From Roseivivax isoporae LMG 25204 (GTDB lineage Bacteria > Pseudomonadota > Alphaproteobacteria > Rhodobacterales > Rhodobacteraceae), in NCBI RefSeq assembly GCF_000521865.1, contig NZ_JAME01000021.1, positions 1 to 64,000 of the forward strand: 64,000 nucleotides of DNA, read 5' to 3'. A program made the position numbers and the translations under genes. The notes beneath the pieces were generated by a model, which saw only the letters and a list, made by a program, of their open reading frames with translations, had not been told where the DNA came from and did no database searches. Positions 41,820 through 50,348 of this stretch are shown here, piece by piece (positions within the stretch are counted from its first letter, which is position 1; the number at the start of each line of letters is the position of its first letter).

Positions 41820-43091
41820 TCAGCCGCGCCGGGGTCGCGCGTCGGCCATCTCGCGGGCGTGGATGCCGAGCACGACCAGGGCGGGCCAGAGCATGTAGGC
41901 CTCGATCTCGATGTTCTCGCCGAAGGACAGGAGCCAGAGCGTCATCAGGAGCCCGAGCGGCAGCGCCCCGCGCGGGGTGCGGGCCGCGTCCCGGAGCGCA
42001 AGCGCCGTGTGCCACGCCAGCGGGACGAGCAGCGCGAGGAAACCCGCGAGCCCCTTCACGAACAGAAGGCCCCACCAGGTGTGGTGACTGCCGATGGGCA
42101 TGAACTCGACAAGGTGCGGGCCGGGCTCGACCGTGCCGTGGCCGAACCACACGGCCTCGTCCCGCCAGCGCTGGCGCGCGATGCTCTGCAGCGTCTCGCG
42201 CACGCGGGTGCTGTCCGCGCGCGCGGAGCGGAAGGCTGTGACGCCGGTCCTGCCGGCCTGCAGGAGGCCGGGGCCCAGGACGGCGAGCGATGCGGTGAGC
42301 GCGGCGCCGACCTGCCACGCCCAACCGCGCAGGAGCAGCGGCAGCAGCCGGGGCCCCAGCGTGCAGGCCACGAGCCCCACGAGACCCATGCGCGACTTCG
42401 ACGCGAGGATCATCAGGAGCCCCGCGGCGATGCCCGCGGCCTTCCAGCCCGGGGCGCGGTCCTCGAGCGCGAAAAGGACCATGATCACGCCGAGGAGGGC
42501 CGCGAATGGCGACCAGGGCGCGTAGAACTGCCAGCGCGGGGTCCACGAGGCGGGATCGAGGGTGAAGAGGTAGACCGAGAAATATTCCGGCCCCGGTCCG
42601 CCCACCGCCTGCAGGGGCGAGGTGAAGAGGCGCTCGGGCAGGCCAAGATACGGCGCTGCCAGCAGGACGGGCGCGATCAGCAGCGTCTGCAGGCCGAGGA
42701 CGCATTGCGCGCGGACGAGCACCTCGCGCCGGATCGGCAGGATCGCGCCCGCGAGCGGAAAGAGCGCGAGCAGCGCCCAGCCCTTGGCCCAACCGACGGA
42801 GGACTTGATCGTCTTCTTCATGCCGAGCCCCCAGTCGAGGTGGCCGGCCCAGAGCGCCACGAGCATCACCGCCATGCCGAGGATCCAGGCCCAGATGACC
42901 GGCGGCACCGGTCCCGTGGCGCGCAGGTCGGGCCGGATCGCCGGCCCGAGATAGAGCGACAGCGCCGCGAGCCCGCCCACGAGCCAGGCGAGCACGGGCC
43001 CCGCGACGTAGAGCGCCCCGATCGCGTAGAGGCCCCAGGTCCAGAGGATGGCGCGGCAGAGCAGGCGCTCCGCGGGAGTGCGCGGGCTCAT
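41820..43091 (-). CDS. O-antigen ligase/Wzy polymerase-like membrane protein
   Basis: 423 residues with about eleven hydrophobic helices. A large periplasmic loop contains SARADSTRVRETLQSIARQRW and GHGTVEPGPHL, followed by IGSHHTWWGLLFVKGLAGF, a pattern of the Wzy_C/O-antigen ligase family. It should polymerise repeat units in the periplasm or ligate the glycan. It overlaps the Wzz-like gene by 4 nt (ATGA). A polymerase is more likely than a ligase given the Wza, Wzx and Wzz partners. Confidence 0.8.
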   Translation of the reverse strand: MSPRTPAERLLCRAILWTWGLYAIGALYVAGPVLAWLVGGLAALSLYLGPAIRPDLRATGPVPPVIWAWILGMAVMLVALWAGHLDWGLGMKKTIKSSVGWAKGWALLALFPLAGAILPIRREVLVRAQCVLGLQTLLIAPVLLAAPYLGLPERLFTSPLQAVGGPGPEYFSVYLFTLDPASWTPRWQFYAPWSPFAALLGVIMVLFALEDRAPGWKAAGIAAGLLMILASKSRMGLVGLVACTLGPRLLPLLLRGWAWQVGAALTASLAVLGPGLLQAGRTGVTAFRSARADSTRVRETLQSIARQRWRDEAVWFGHGTVEPGPHLVEFMPIGSHHTWWGLLFVKGLAGFLALLVPLAWHTALALRDAARTPRGALPLGLLMTLWLLSFGENIEIEAYMLWPALVVLGIHAREMADARPRRG

Positions 43092-44581
43092 GTCGCGCCT
43101 GCAGGTGTCGCGCTCGCGCCCCGGTCCGCCCCGGTCAGCGCCGCGACCACGGAGCTGCGGATCCAGGCGAGCCCCAAGCCCGTGAGCAGCATCAGGGTTG
43201 CCACGCCGCCCGCAGCGAGGGCGAGCGTCCTGCGCGGCGAGCTCGGCCGGGTCGGGAGCGAGGGATCCTCGAGCACCTGGACCATCGGGTAGGAGGCATA
43301 GAGCTCGGAGCGCGACGATTTCGTCCGTGCCATCGCGGTGGCGAAGATCGCCTCGGCCACCTGGAAATCGCGGCTGAGGTCCTCGAGACGGGCGGCCGGC
43401 GCGCGCAGGGCCGCGACCCGGGCGAGGTCGGCCTCGTGGCGGGCCCGGGCGGCGGCAAGTTCCGCGGCCTTGCCCGCCCGTGCCGCGTCGCGCTGCACGA
43501 GATCCGCCAGGAGCGCCCCGCGCTCGCCCACGGGCGAGAGGTCGAGGTCCGCGAAGGCCTCCGCGGGCAGGCCGGTGATCTGCCGCGCCCGGATCTCGAC
43601 GGCGCGGCGGGCCGCGAGGACATTGTCCGCGAGCGCCACGACCCTCGGATGGCGCGGTCCGTACTGGCCCCGGGCGCCCGCGAGGATGCTTGCCTGCGCG
43701 GACATGTCCTCGGCCAGCGCGGCGAACTCGGTGTCGGCGTGCAGGCGCAGCGTCAGCGCGGCGCGCTCCGCGTCGACGCCGAGGGTCGCGCGCAGCTGCG
43801 CCACCGCCTCCTCCTCGTCGTCGAGCGCCGCCGCCAGCTCGGACACCCTGAGCGCGAGCCTGTCCGTCTCGGCGACGAGGGTGCGGTACTGCTCGCCCGA
43901 GTCGAGGCCGGTCTCGTCCTGCAGCGCGGCGATCCCGGCCCGCGTCTCGGCGATCGAGGTGCGGTACTCGGCGATCGCGTCGGCGCCCGAACTCTCGCGC
44001 ACATCGCGTTCGTCCGCCCGCAGCGCGTCAAGCTCGGCGAAGAAGGCGTCGATGAGCGCCGCGCCCTTTGCGCGGGCGGCTTCGGGCGTGCCGTCCCGAA
44101 CCGCGACGCGGATGAGGCCCGTCTGGTCGACGAGCTCGATCCGCGGCGCGCCGAACTGCGCGCGTGTCTGACCGATGCGCGCGGCCGCGGCGACGAGGAT
44201 CCGGTCCGCCGACAGCAGGAGCTTGTAGGTCACGGTCGGGCTGACCGCGTTGCTGGCAAAGGCGCTGTCGGCAAAGGTCGATGCCTGGCCGATATCGCTG
44301 AGGGTGACCGACGCGCCGGCGCCCGAGCCGGGCAGGATCAGCGACATCTCCGAGGTATAGCTCGGCGCGGCCGTCCCGAGGTAGCCCGTGATGGGCGCCC
44401 AGATCGCCGCCGCGCCGAGCGCGAAGGCGGCGGCGTAGCGCGGAAGCCGCCCCGTATCGGCGAGCGCGCCGCCCGTGAGGAGGCGGCCAAGGCCGATCTC
44501 GCCCGGCGCACGGCGGAGGATAGGGCGCAGCGACAGGGGCCCGCGCTCCCGTCCCGTATCGGTCGTGGGCATGTGGATCAT
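43088..44581 (-). CDS. Wzz/GumC-like polysaccharide chain-length or co-polymerase protein
   Basis: 497 residues. A first membrane helix at about 48-68 (YAAAFALGAAAIWAPITGYLG) precedes the Wzz domain with SEMSLILPGSG. Long periplasmic coiled coils follow (about 190-420, with repeated heptads rich in Ala, Glu and Arg). The proline-rich segment SLPTRPSSPRRTLALAAGG leads into the second membrane helix. No tyrosine-kinase domain is fused. It sets polymer length with the overlapping Wzy-like protein and partners the Wza-like lipoprotein. Confidence 0.85.
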   Translation of the reverse strand: MIHMPTTDTGRERGPLSLRPILRRAPGEIGLGRLLTGGALADTGRLPRYAAAFALGAAAIWAPITGYLGTAAPSYTSEMSLILPGSGAGASVTLSDIGQASTFADSAFASNAVSPTVTYKLLLSADRILVAAAARIGQTRAQFGAPRIELVDQTGLIRVAVRDGTPEAARAKGAALIDAFFAELDALRADERDVRESSGADAIAEYRTSIAETRAGIAALQDETGLDSGEQYRTLVAETDRLALRVSELAAALDDEEEAVAQLRATLGVDAERAALTLRLHADTEFAALAEDMSAQASILAGARGQYGPRHPRVVALADNVLAARRAVEIRARQITGLPAEAFADLDLSPVGERGALLADLVQRDAARAGKAAELAAARARHEADLARVAALRAPAARLEDLSRDFQVAEAIFATAMARTKSSRSELYASYPMVQVLEDPSLPTRPSSPRRTLALAAGGVATLMLLTGLGLAWIRSSVVAALTGADRGASATPAGAT

Positions 44582-44869
44582 GACGGGCCTCCGTGCTTGT
44601 GGCCCCGCTCATATGCCAGCGCGCCACGCGCCGCGCGGGTGCGGCGGGACAGCGCCCGGTCGCAGAGGAGAGCGCGCCCTATCCGGAGAGGTAGCAACGC
44701 CCGCGCCCCGCATAGGGCGCGCGGCGCGCCCTATGCTTCGGAAGACGGGCCGACTATGCGCGCGGCGGTGCCCATGGCCGTTCGATGCGCGTCCTTATCC
44801 CTCTGTTATTTTGCGATTTTTCAAGTGCCGGGCGAGATCTCGAGCATCCATCAACGGGTGGCCGGGGCC

Positions 44870-46261
44870 ATGAAACACGCAGACTTCTCCACGCTCGACA
44901 CACATCACGTCTTGCCCGCGGGCACGCGGCGGACGCTGACCACGACACCTCTCTTCGGTCTCGACCTCGTCGATGCCACGGCGGAGGTCACGATCCGCGC
45001 GCTCCTGTCGCCGGGGCGGCGGCGGGTGCACTTCGTGAATGCGCATTGCATCAACGTGGCGGCGCGGGACGCGGCCTATGCCCGGGCGCTGCGCACGGGC
45101 GACGTGCTCCTGCCCGACGGGATCGGGATCGAGCTGGCTGCCAGGATGGCCGGCCGGTCCCTGACGGAGAACCTCAACGGCACCGACCTGACCCCGCGCC
45201 TGCTGGCGGCGGCGGCACGGGCCGGCCTGTCGGTCTTCCTGTTCGGAGGGCGCCCGGGGACAGCGGAGGCCGCGGCCGACCGGCTCTGCCGGGATATCCC
45301 GGGCCTCGTGGTGGCCGGCTGCCGCGACGGGTATGCCGGCGCCGCCGATCCGCGCGCCGCGATCGCCGAGATCAACGCCTCGGGCGCCGACATCCTGATC
45401 GTCGCCATGGGCGTCCCGCGCCAGGACACCTGGCTCGCCGACCATGCGGACTTGTTGAAGCCCCGCCTGACGCTTGGCGTCGGCGCGCTGCTCGACTTCC
45501 TCGCGGGCAACGTCGCGCGCGCGCCGCGGCCGCTGCGCCGGGCGCGGCTCGAATGGGCCTGGCGTCTGGCGATGGAGCCGCGCCGCATGGCGCGGCGCTA
45601 CGTCGCGGGCAACGCGGTCTTCCTGCTGCGGGCGGCGCGGCATGCCACGATGCAGCCGCAGGCCCAGGCGCTGGCGAAGCGGGCGCTCGACCTCGGGCTC
45701 GCGGCGCTGGCGCTGGTACCGCTGGCGCCCGTGTTCCTGCTGACCGCGCTCGCCGTGACGCTGGACAGCCGCGGCCCGGTCCTGTTCCGGCAGATACGTG
45801 TGGGCCGGGACGGGCAGACCTTCGAGATGCTGAAGTTCCGCTCGATGCATGTCGATGCCGAGGCGCGGCGCGGGGCGCTCGAGGCGCAGTCGGACCGGAG
45901 TGGCCTCTGCTTCAAGTCCCGCTCGGATCCGCGGGTCACGCGGGTCGGACGCATCCTGCGCCGGTACTCGCTCGACGAATTGCCGCAGATCCTGAACGTG
46001 CTGCGGGGGGACATGGCGATCGTCGGACCGCGTCCGGCCCTGCCTGCGGAGGTCTCGGCCTATCCCGACCGTGCCCGCGCGCGGCTGCGGGTGCGGCCGG
46101 GCATCACCGGCCTCTGGCAGGTGTCGGGACGCGCCGATATCGGGTTCGACAAGATGATCGACATGGACCTGTCCTATGCCGCGCGCCCGAGCGTGCTCAT
46201 GGACCTCGTGCTGATCGGCCTGACGGTCCGGGCCGTTCTCGGAGGGCGGGGCGCCTACTGA
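44870..46261 (+). CDS. Fusion: WecG/TagA/CpsF glycosyltransferase plus bacterial sugar transferase
   Basis: 463 residues. Residues 28-235 are a WecG/TagA/CpsF domain: LPDGIGIELAARM (81-93), NGTDLTPRLL, LFGGRPGTAEAA and IVAMGVPRQDTWLADH. Residues 268-463 are a polyisoprenyl-phosphate hexose-1-phosphate transferase (PssY/ExoY/WbaP-C type): a membrane segment (276-298), FEMLKFRSM, the catalytic Asp-Glu at 369-370 in SLDELPQ, VGPRPALP, RPGITGLWQVSGR and the terminal GAY. One polypeptide would charge undecaprenyl phosphate and add the second sugar. The upstream ATGs are less likely, as their codons are not family-like. Confidence 0.88.
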   Translation: MKHADFSTLDTHHVLPAGTRRTLTTTPLFGLDLVDATAEVTIRALLSPGRRRVHFVNAHCINVAARDAAYARALRTGDVLLPDGIGIELAARMAGRSLTENLNGTDLTPRLLAAAARAGLSVFLFGGRPGTAEAAADRLCRDIPGLVVAGCRDGYAGAADPRAAIAEINASGADILIVAMGVPRQDTWLADHADLLKPRLTLGVGALLDFLAGNVARAPRPLRRARLEWAWRLAMEPRRMARRYVAGNAVFLLRAARHATMQPQAQALAKRALDLGLAALALVPLAPVFLLTALAVTLDSRGPVLFRQIRVGRDGQTFEMLKFRSMHVDAEARRGALEAQSDRSGLCFKSRSDPRVTRVGRILRRYSLDELPQILNVLRGDMAIVGPRPALPAEVSAYPDRARARLRVRPGITGLWQVSGRADIGFDKMIDMDLSYAARPSVLMDLVLIGLTVRAVLGGRGAY

Positions 46262-46378
46262 CGCCCTGCCGGTGCCGAAGGCTATCCCGATGGGTAGGCG
46301 CCATAAGCATCTGCGCCGTCGCTGCGGCGGGGGGCGCATGGCATCGTTCGCGTCGTTCACCGGCACCACGGAATCGCG

Positions 46379-49069
46379 ATGCGCCTCGTTCACCCTCATC
46401 CGTCTTCGGCCGCATCGGCAGCGACACGTCCGTCGGGCGGGCAGGGCGCCAGGCTGTCGCCCGGTGCGTGGGTCCGGGCGGCCGTGGCAGTGGCCGCCAT
46501 CGCCGCGCTCGCGGTCACGGCGTGGATGCTGGTGCGCGAGGCGAGCGGCCGGTTCGACGCGCTCGCCGAGGCGCAATCGGACAATGTCCAGTGGGTGCTC
46601 GCGCAGGTCGAGGTGGAATACCTCGCTCTCGACGCGCAGCTCCTCAGGGCGGAAACCGAGGGCCGGGCAAGCCTTCCCGACCTGCGGCTGCGGTTCGACA
46701 TCTTCTACAGCCGGATCGACATGCTGCGCAAAAGCCGGGTCTACGCCGCGCTCCGCGCCCATGCGGATTACGAGGCGGCGCTCGACACCGTCTGGTCGGC
46801 GGTCGCGGCGAGCGTGCCGCAGATCGATGCTGGCGACGCCGCCCTGGTCGCCGCGCTGCCGGACCTCGGCCGGCGCATGCAGGCGATCCGCGGCGACGTC
46901 CGTGCGATCGGGCTGACCGGGATCGCCCATTTCGCCGAAGCCTCCGACCTGCGGCGCACCGGGTTCCTCGACACGCTGCGGGACCTCGCGTCGCTCACGC
47001 TGGCGCTGCTTGCGGGGCTCATGCTGCTCGTCGCGGTGCTCTGGCGCGCCCTGCGCGTGCTCGATGGCCACGCCCGCGATGCGCGCCTGTCGGCCTCGCG
47101 CCGGGCCGCCGTCGTGTCGTCCTCGCTCGACGCGGTGATCGTCGCGGACGGCACCGGGCGCATCATCGAGGCGAACGCGGCGGTCGAGGCCGTCTTCGGC
47201 TACGCGCCGGGCGACCTCGTGGGCCGGCAGATGGAGGAGACGATCGTTCCCCCCCACCTGCGCGACCGTCACCGCAGTGGGATGGCGCGCTATGCCGCGA
47301 CCCGCGCCCCGCGCGTGGTTGGCGCGGGCCGCGTCCAGCTCGAGGCGCTGCACCGGGACGGGCACACCTTCCCGATCGAGCTGTCGATCGCCGCCGCGCA
47401 GAGCGTCGACGGCGAGATCTTCGTGTCCTTCCTGCGCGACATCACCGAGCGCGTCGCGGCCGAGCGGGAGCTGCGCGAGGCGCGCGACCGGGCGGAGGCG
47501 GGCGAGCGGTCGAAGTCCCGGATGCTCGCGACCATGAGCCACGAGATGCGCACGCCGCTGAACGGCCTGCTCGGCACGCTCGAACTGCTCGAGGACACGC
47601 CCCTCGACCCGACACAGGCGCGCTATCTCGGGGTCATGCGCAGCTCGGGCGACGTGCTCCTGCACCACATCAACGACGTGCTGGACATCGCGCGTCTCGA
47701 CGCCGGCCGGATGCGCCTCGAGGAGCAGTGCTTCGCGCTGAACCCGTTCCTCGAGGCCATCGCCGCGGCGCAGGAGCCGCTCGCGGAACAGGCGGGCAAC
47801 ACCCTGACGGCGAGCGGGCTCGACGGAAACGACCACGTGCACGGCGACCCGGTGCGGTTGCGGCAGATCCTGCTGAACCTTCTCGGCAACGCGATCAAGT
47901 TCACCGAGGGCGGCACCGTCGCGCTCGAGGCCGAGCGGCTGCCGGACGGCGACCTCGTGGAGCTCCGCATCCTCGACACCGGCCTCGGCATCCCCGAGGA
48001 CCAGCAGGAGCGCATCTTCGAGGATTTCGTGACGCTCGACGCCTCTTACGGGCGGGTGCACGGCGGCACGGGCCTCGGCCTCGGCATCGTGCGGCGCACT
48101 GTGGCGGCGCTCGGCGGGACCTTGGGCGTCGAGAGCGAGCCGGGCGAGGGTAGCCTGTTCTGGGTCCGCCTGCCGCTGCCTGCCGCCGCGCCGGGCACCG
48201 CGGCCCCGTCGCGCGCCCTGCCGGCCGGGTCTCCGCCGCGCAGCCCCCGCCGCGACGTCCTGATCGTCGAGGACAACGCGGTCAACCGCATGATTCTGCG
48301 CGAGATGCTGGAAGGGCTCGGCCATTGCGTGACCGAGGCACATGACGGGCAGGCCGGGATCGAGGCGGCAGCGGAACGCCCCTTCGACCTGATCCTCATG
48401 GACATCAGCATGCCGCGGATCGACGGCGTCACCGCCGCGCGGAGGATCCGTGGCGGGCAGGGCGCCTGCCGCGACACCCCGATCGTGGCGCTGACCGCCC
48501 ATGCCATGCCCGAGGAACTCGCCCGCTTCGCCGCGGCCGGCATGGCCCGCACGATCGTGAAGCCCGCGACGCGCGCCGCGCTGGCGAGCGTTCTCGCCGA
48601 CCCCTCTGCGCCTGTCCCGTCGGAGGACGCCCCGCGCGGCGGCGCCGCCGCGGCGCCCGCACCCGCGGCGGACCCGATCGACGCGGCCGTCATGGCCGAG
48701 TTGCGCGAGATGCTGGCGCCCGCGGCCTTCCGGGCGCTCTGCGCCGATTTCGTGACCGAGGCCGATGCGGCGATCGCGTGGCTGACGGGGCCCGGCGCCG
48801 CGGCGGCACCGCGGGCGGACCTCGCCGCGCGCGTGCACACGCTCGCGGGGGGATGCGGCATGGTCGGCGCCGCCGCCTTGCGCTGCGCGCTGTCCGATCT
48901 CGAGACCCGGCTGAAGACGGCACCCGGACCCGTCCCGGCCTCTGCGCTGTCCGGTCTCGCGCCCCTCTGGGCCGGAACACGTCCCGTCCTTGCCGCGTCG
49001 GCCCGCGGGCTTCCCGAGCCGCCCCCACGCGATCAGACCTCCCGCGCCGATGACCTGGCGCATTGCTGA
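46379..49069 (+). CDS. Hybrid sensor histidine kinase with PAS, REC and HPt domains
   Basis: 896 residues. Membrane helices at about 34-52 and 204-223 flank a helical periplasmic sensor. A PAS domain (about 243-360) precedes HisKA with phospho-acceptor His388 (MSHEMRTPLNG). The HATPase has the N-box LLNLLGNAIKFTEGG, LDTGLGIPE and GGTGLGLGIV. A receiver follows with Asp675 (LILMDISMP), then an HPt domain with His820 (RVHTLAGGCGMVG). The sensor ligand is unknown. It has all parts of a His-Asp-His relay whose last step would be the LuxR-type regulator 15 nt downstream. Its position after the polysaccharide genes suggests control of that locus. Confidence 0.92.
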   Translation: MRLVHPHPSSAASAATRPSGGQGARLSPGAWVRAAVAVAAIAALAVTAWMLVREASGRFDALAEAQSDNVQWVLAQVEVEYLALDAQLLRAETEGRASLPDLRLRFDIFYSRIDMLRKSRVYAALRAHADYEAALDTVWSAVAASVPQIDAGDAALVAALPDLGRRMQAIRGDVRAIGLTGIAHFAEASDLRRTGFLDTLRDLASLTLALLAGLMLLVAVLWRALRVLDGHARDARLSASRRAAVVSSSLDAVIVADGTGRIIEANAAVEAVFGYAPGDLVGRQMEETIVPPHLRDRHRSGMARYAATRAPRVVGAGRVQLEALHRDGHTFPIELSIAAAQSVDGEIFVSFLRDITERVAAERELREARDRAEAGERSKSRMLATMSHEMRTPLNGLLGTLELLEDTPLDPTQARYLGVMRSSGDVLLHHINDVLDIARLDAGRMRLEEQCFALNPFLEAIAAAQEPLAEQAGNTLTASGLDGNDHVHGDPVRLRQILLNLLGNAIKFTEGGTVALEAERLPDGDLVELRILDTGLGIPEDQQERIFEDFVTLDASYGRVHGGTGLGLGIVRRTVAALGGTLGVESEPGEGSLFWVRLPLPAAAPGTAAPSRALPAGSPPRSPRRDVLIVEDNAVNRMILREMLEGLGHCVTEAHDGQAGIEAAAERPFDLILMDISMPRIDGVTAARRIRGGQGACRDTPIVALTAHAMPEELARFAAAGMARTIVKPATRAALASVLADPSAPVPSEDAPRGGAAAAPAPAADPIDAAVMAELREMLAPAAFRALCADFVTEADAAIAWLTGPGAAAAPRADLAARVHTLAGGCGMVGAAALRCALSDLETRLKTAPGPVPASALSGLAPLWAGTRPVLAASARGLPEPPPRDQTSRADDLAHC

Positions 49070-49084
49070 CCGGAGACCGACAGA

Positions 49085-49699
49085 ATGCGGATCCTCATCG
49101 CCGACGACCACAACCTCGTGCGCGACACGATCGCGGCCTTCCTCTCCTCGGAAGGCGGCGCCGTGACCGACACGGCCTCCGACCTGCAGGGCGCGCTCGA
49201 CAAGGCGGTCGGCGCGGAACCCTGGGACCTCGTGCTTCTCGACTACGCGATGCCCGGAATGGACGGGCTGAAGGGCCTCGACCGGATGCGCGCGGCGGTG
49301 GGCGAGGTTCCGGTCGCCATCATGTCCGGCACCGCGTCGCGGCAGGTCGCCGGAGAGGCGCTGGCGCAGGGCGCGATCGGCTTCGTGCCGAAGACGCTCG
49401 GCGCGAGATCCCTGATGAACGCCATCCGCTTCATGGCGGCGGGAGAGAGCTACGTCCCGGTCAGCCTGCTGCACTCCGCCGCCGAGGCGCCCGCTTGCGG
49501 CATCGCGGCGCAGCTCAGCAACCGCGAGCGGCAGGTGCTCGACGGGCTCTCGCGCGGCGCCTCGAACAAGGAGATCGCGCGCGAACTCGACCTCCAGGAG
49601 GTGACGATCAAGCTCCATGTGAAGACCCTGTGCCGCAAGCTCGGCGCCAGGAACCGCACGCACGCCGTCATGATCGCGCGGGACGCGGGCATCGGCTGA
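49085..49699 (+). CDS. LuxR/NarL-type response regulator
   Basis: 204 residues. The receiver domain has acidic pair Asp7/Asp8, phospho-acceptor Asp53 (VLLDYAMPGMDG) and Lys103 in FVPKT. A LuxR helix-turn-helix follows at about 143-200, with LSNRERQVLDGLSRGASNKEIARELDL crossing the two helices. It is the probable output of the adjacent hybrid kinase through His820 to Asp53 and may activate the polysaccharide genes. The spacing of 15 nt implies one operon. Confidence 0.92.
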   Translation: MRILIADDHNLVRDTIAAFLSSEGGAVTDTASDLQGALDKAVGAEPWDLVLLDYAMPGMDGLKGLDRMRAAVGEVPVAIMSGTASRQVAGEALAQGAIGFVPKTLGARSLMNAIRFMAAGESYVPVSLLHSAAEAPACGIAAQLSNRERQVLDGLSRGASNKEIARELDLQEVTIKLHVKTLCRKLGARNRTHAVMIARDAGIG

Positions 49700-49706
49700 C
49701 GCTCGT

Positions 49707-49750
49707 CACACATGCCGACGGCGCGCCGCACACATGCCGACGGCGCGCCG
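49707..49750. repeat. Two perfect tandem copies of a 22-bp repeat
   Basis: CACACATGCCGACGGCGCGC plus CG occurs twice with no spacer, 8 nt after the response-regulator stop. Within each copy CGGCGCGCCG is palindromic. It may be simple slippage or a paired binding site. The rest of the 248-bp gap shows no gene. Confidence 0.85.
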
Positions 49751-49947
49751 CGGGGTCGCAACCGAACGGCCGTTCCCGTCGGTTCGCACGAATCACGCGC
49801 CGGCGCCGGCGGCGCCTTTTGCCGCGGGGCGTCCACGCGACCCGCGGCCCACACTGGTCGCCGACCACGCATGCCACCGCGCCGGGCGCGGAAAACCGCA
49901 GGGTGCGGCGGCCGCTGAGACCGGCGGTCGCCCGGGGACCCGGTAGG

Positions 49948-50292
49948 TCAGAGCTGCTCGACCATCACCTCGTCCTGCTCGTAGAAGGCGATGTAGCCCG
50001 CGATCCTCTCGGCGCCGGCCTTCGGGTCCTCGTAGGTCCAGGCGGCGTTCTCGTAGGTCTTGCTCTTCGACATGATCGAGAAGTAGTTCGCCGTCCCCTT
50101 GCGCGGACAGGTGGTGGTGTGGTCGGTCCGGTCGAGAAGCGCCATCGCGATGTCGGCGCGGGGGAAGTAGATCACTTCCGCATGGCCCTTCTCGCTCAGT
50201 TCCAGCGCGTTCGCGGATTCGCCCAGCACCGCGCCGCCGGCGCGCACCACCCAGGTCCCTTCGGCAGGACGGATCCTGATGTCGTCGCTCAT
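49948..50292 (-). CDS. DUF427 family protein
   Basis: 114 residues of the DUF427 family. Segments typical of it are EGTWVVRAGGAVLGES, EVIYFPRADIAM, TTTCPRKGTANYFSI and AAWTYEDPKAGAERIAGYIAFY. The ATG fits family length; in-frame sequence upstream belongs to an antisense reading of the next gene. It is usually cytosolic with no proven function, sometimes proposed to bind nucleotides or sugars. It is 56 nt downstream of the aminopeptidase P gene on the same strand and may be co-transcribed. Confidence 0.88.
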   Translation of the reverse strand: MSDDIRIRPAEGTWVVRAGGAVLGESANALELSEKGHAEVIYFPRADIAMALLDRTDHTTTCPRKGTANYFSIMSKSKTYENAAWTYEDPKAGAERIAGYIAFYEQDEVMVEQL

Positions 50293-50348
50293 CTGTGTCT
50301 CCCTGTCTTGTCCGGTTCCATTGACCCCTCGAAGGTCACGGGAACATG

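Noticed and set aside
44795-49663. A 1622-codon minus-strand open frame opposite the fusion transferase and the hybrid kinase
   Set aside because: Shadow frame; the plus-strand genes have complete motifs and good starts.
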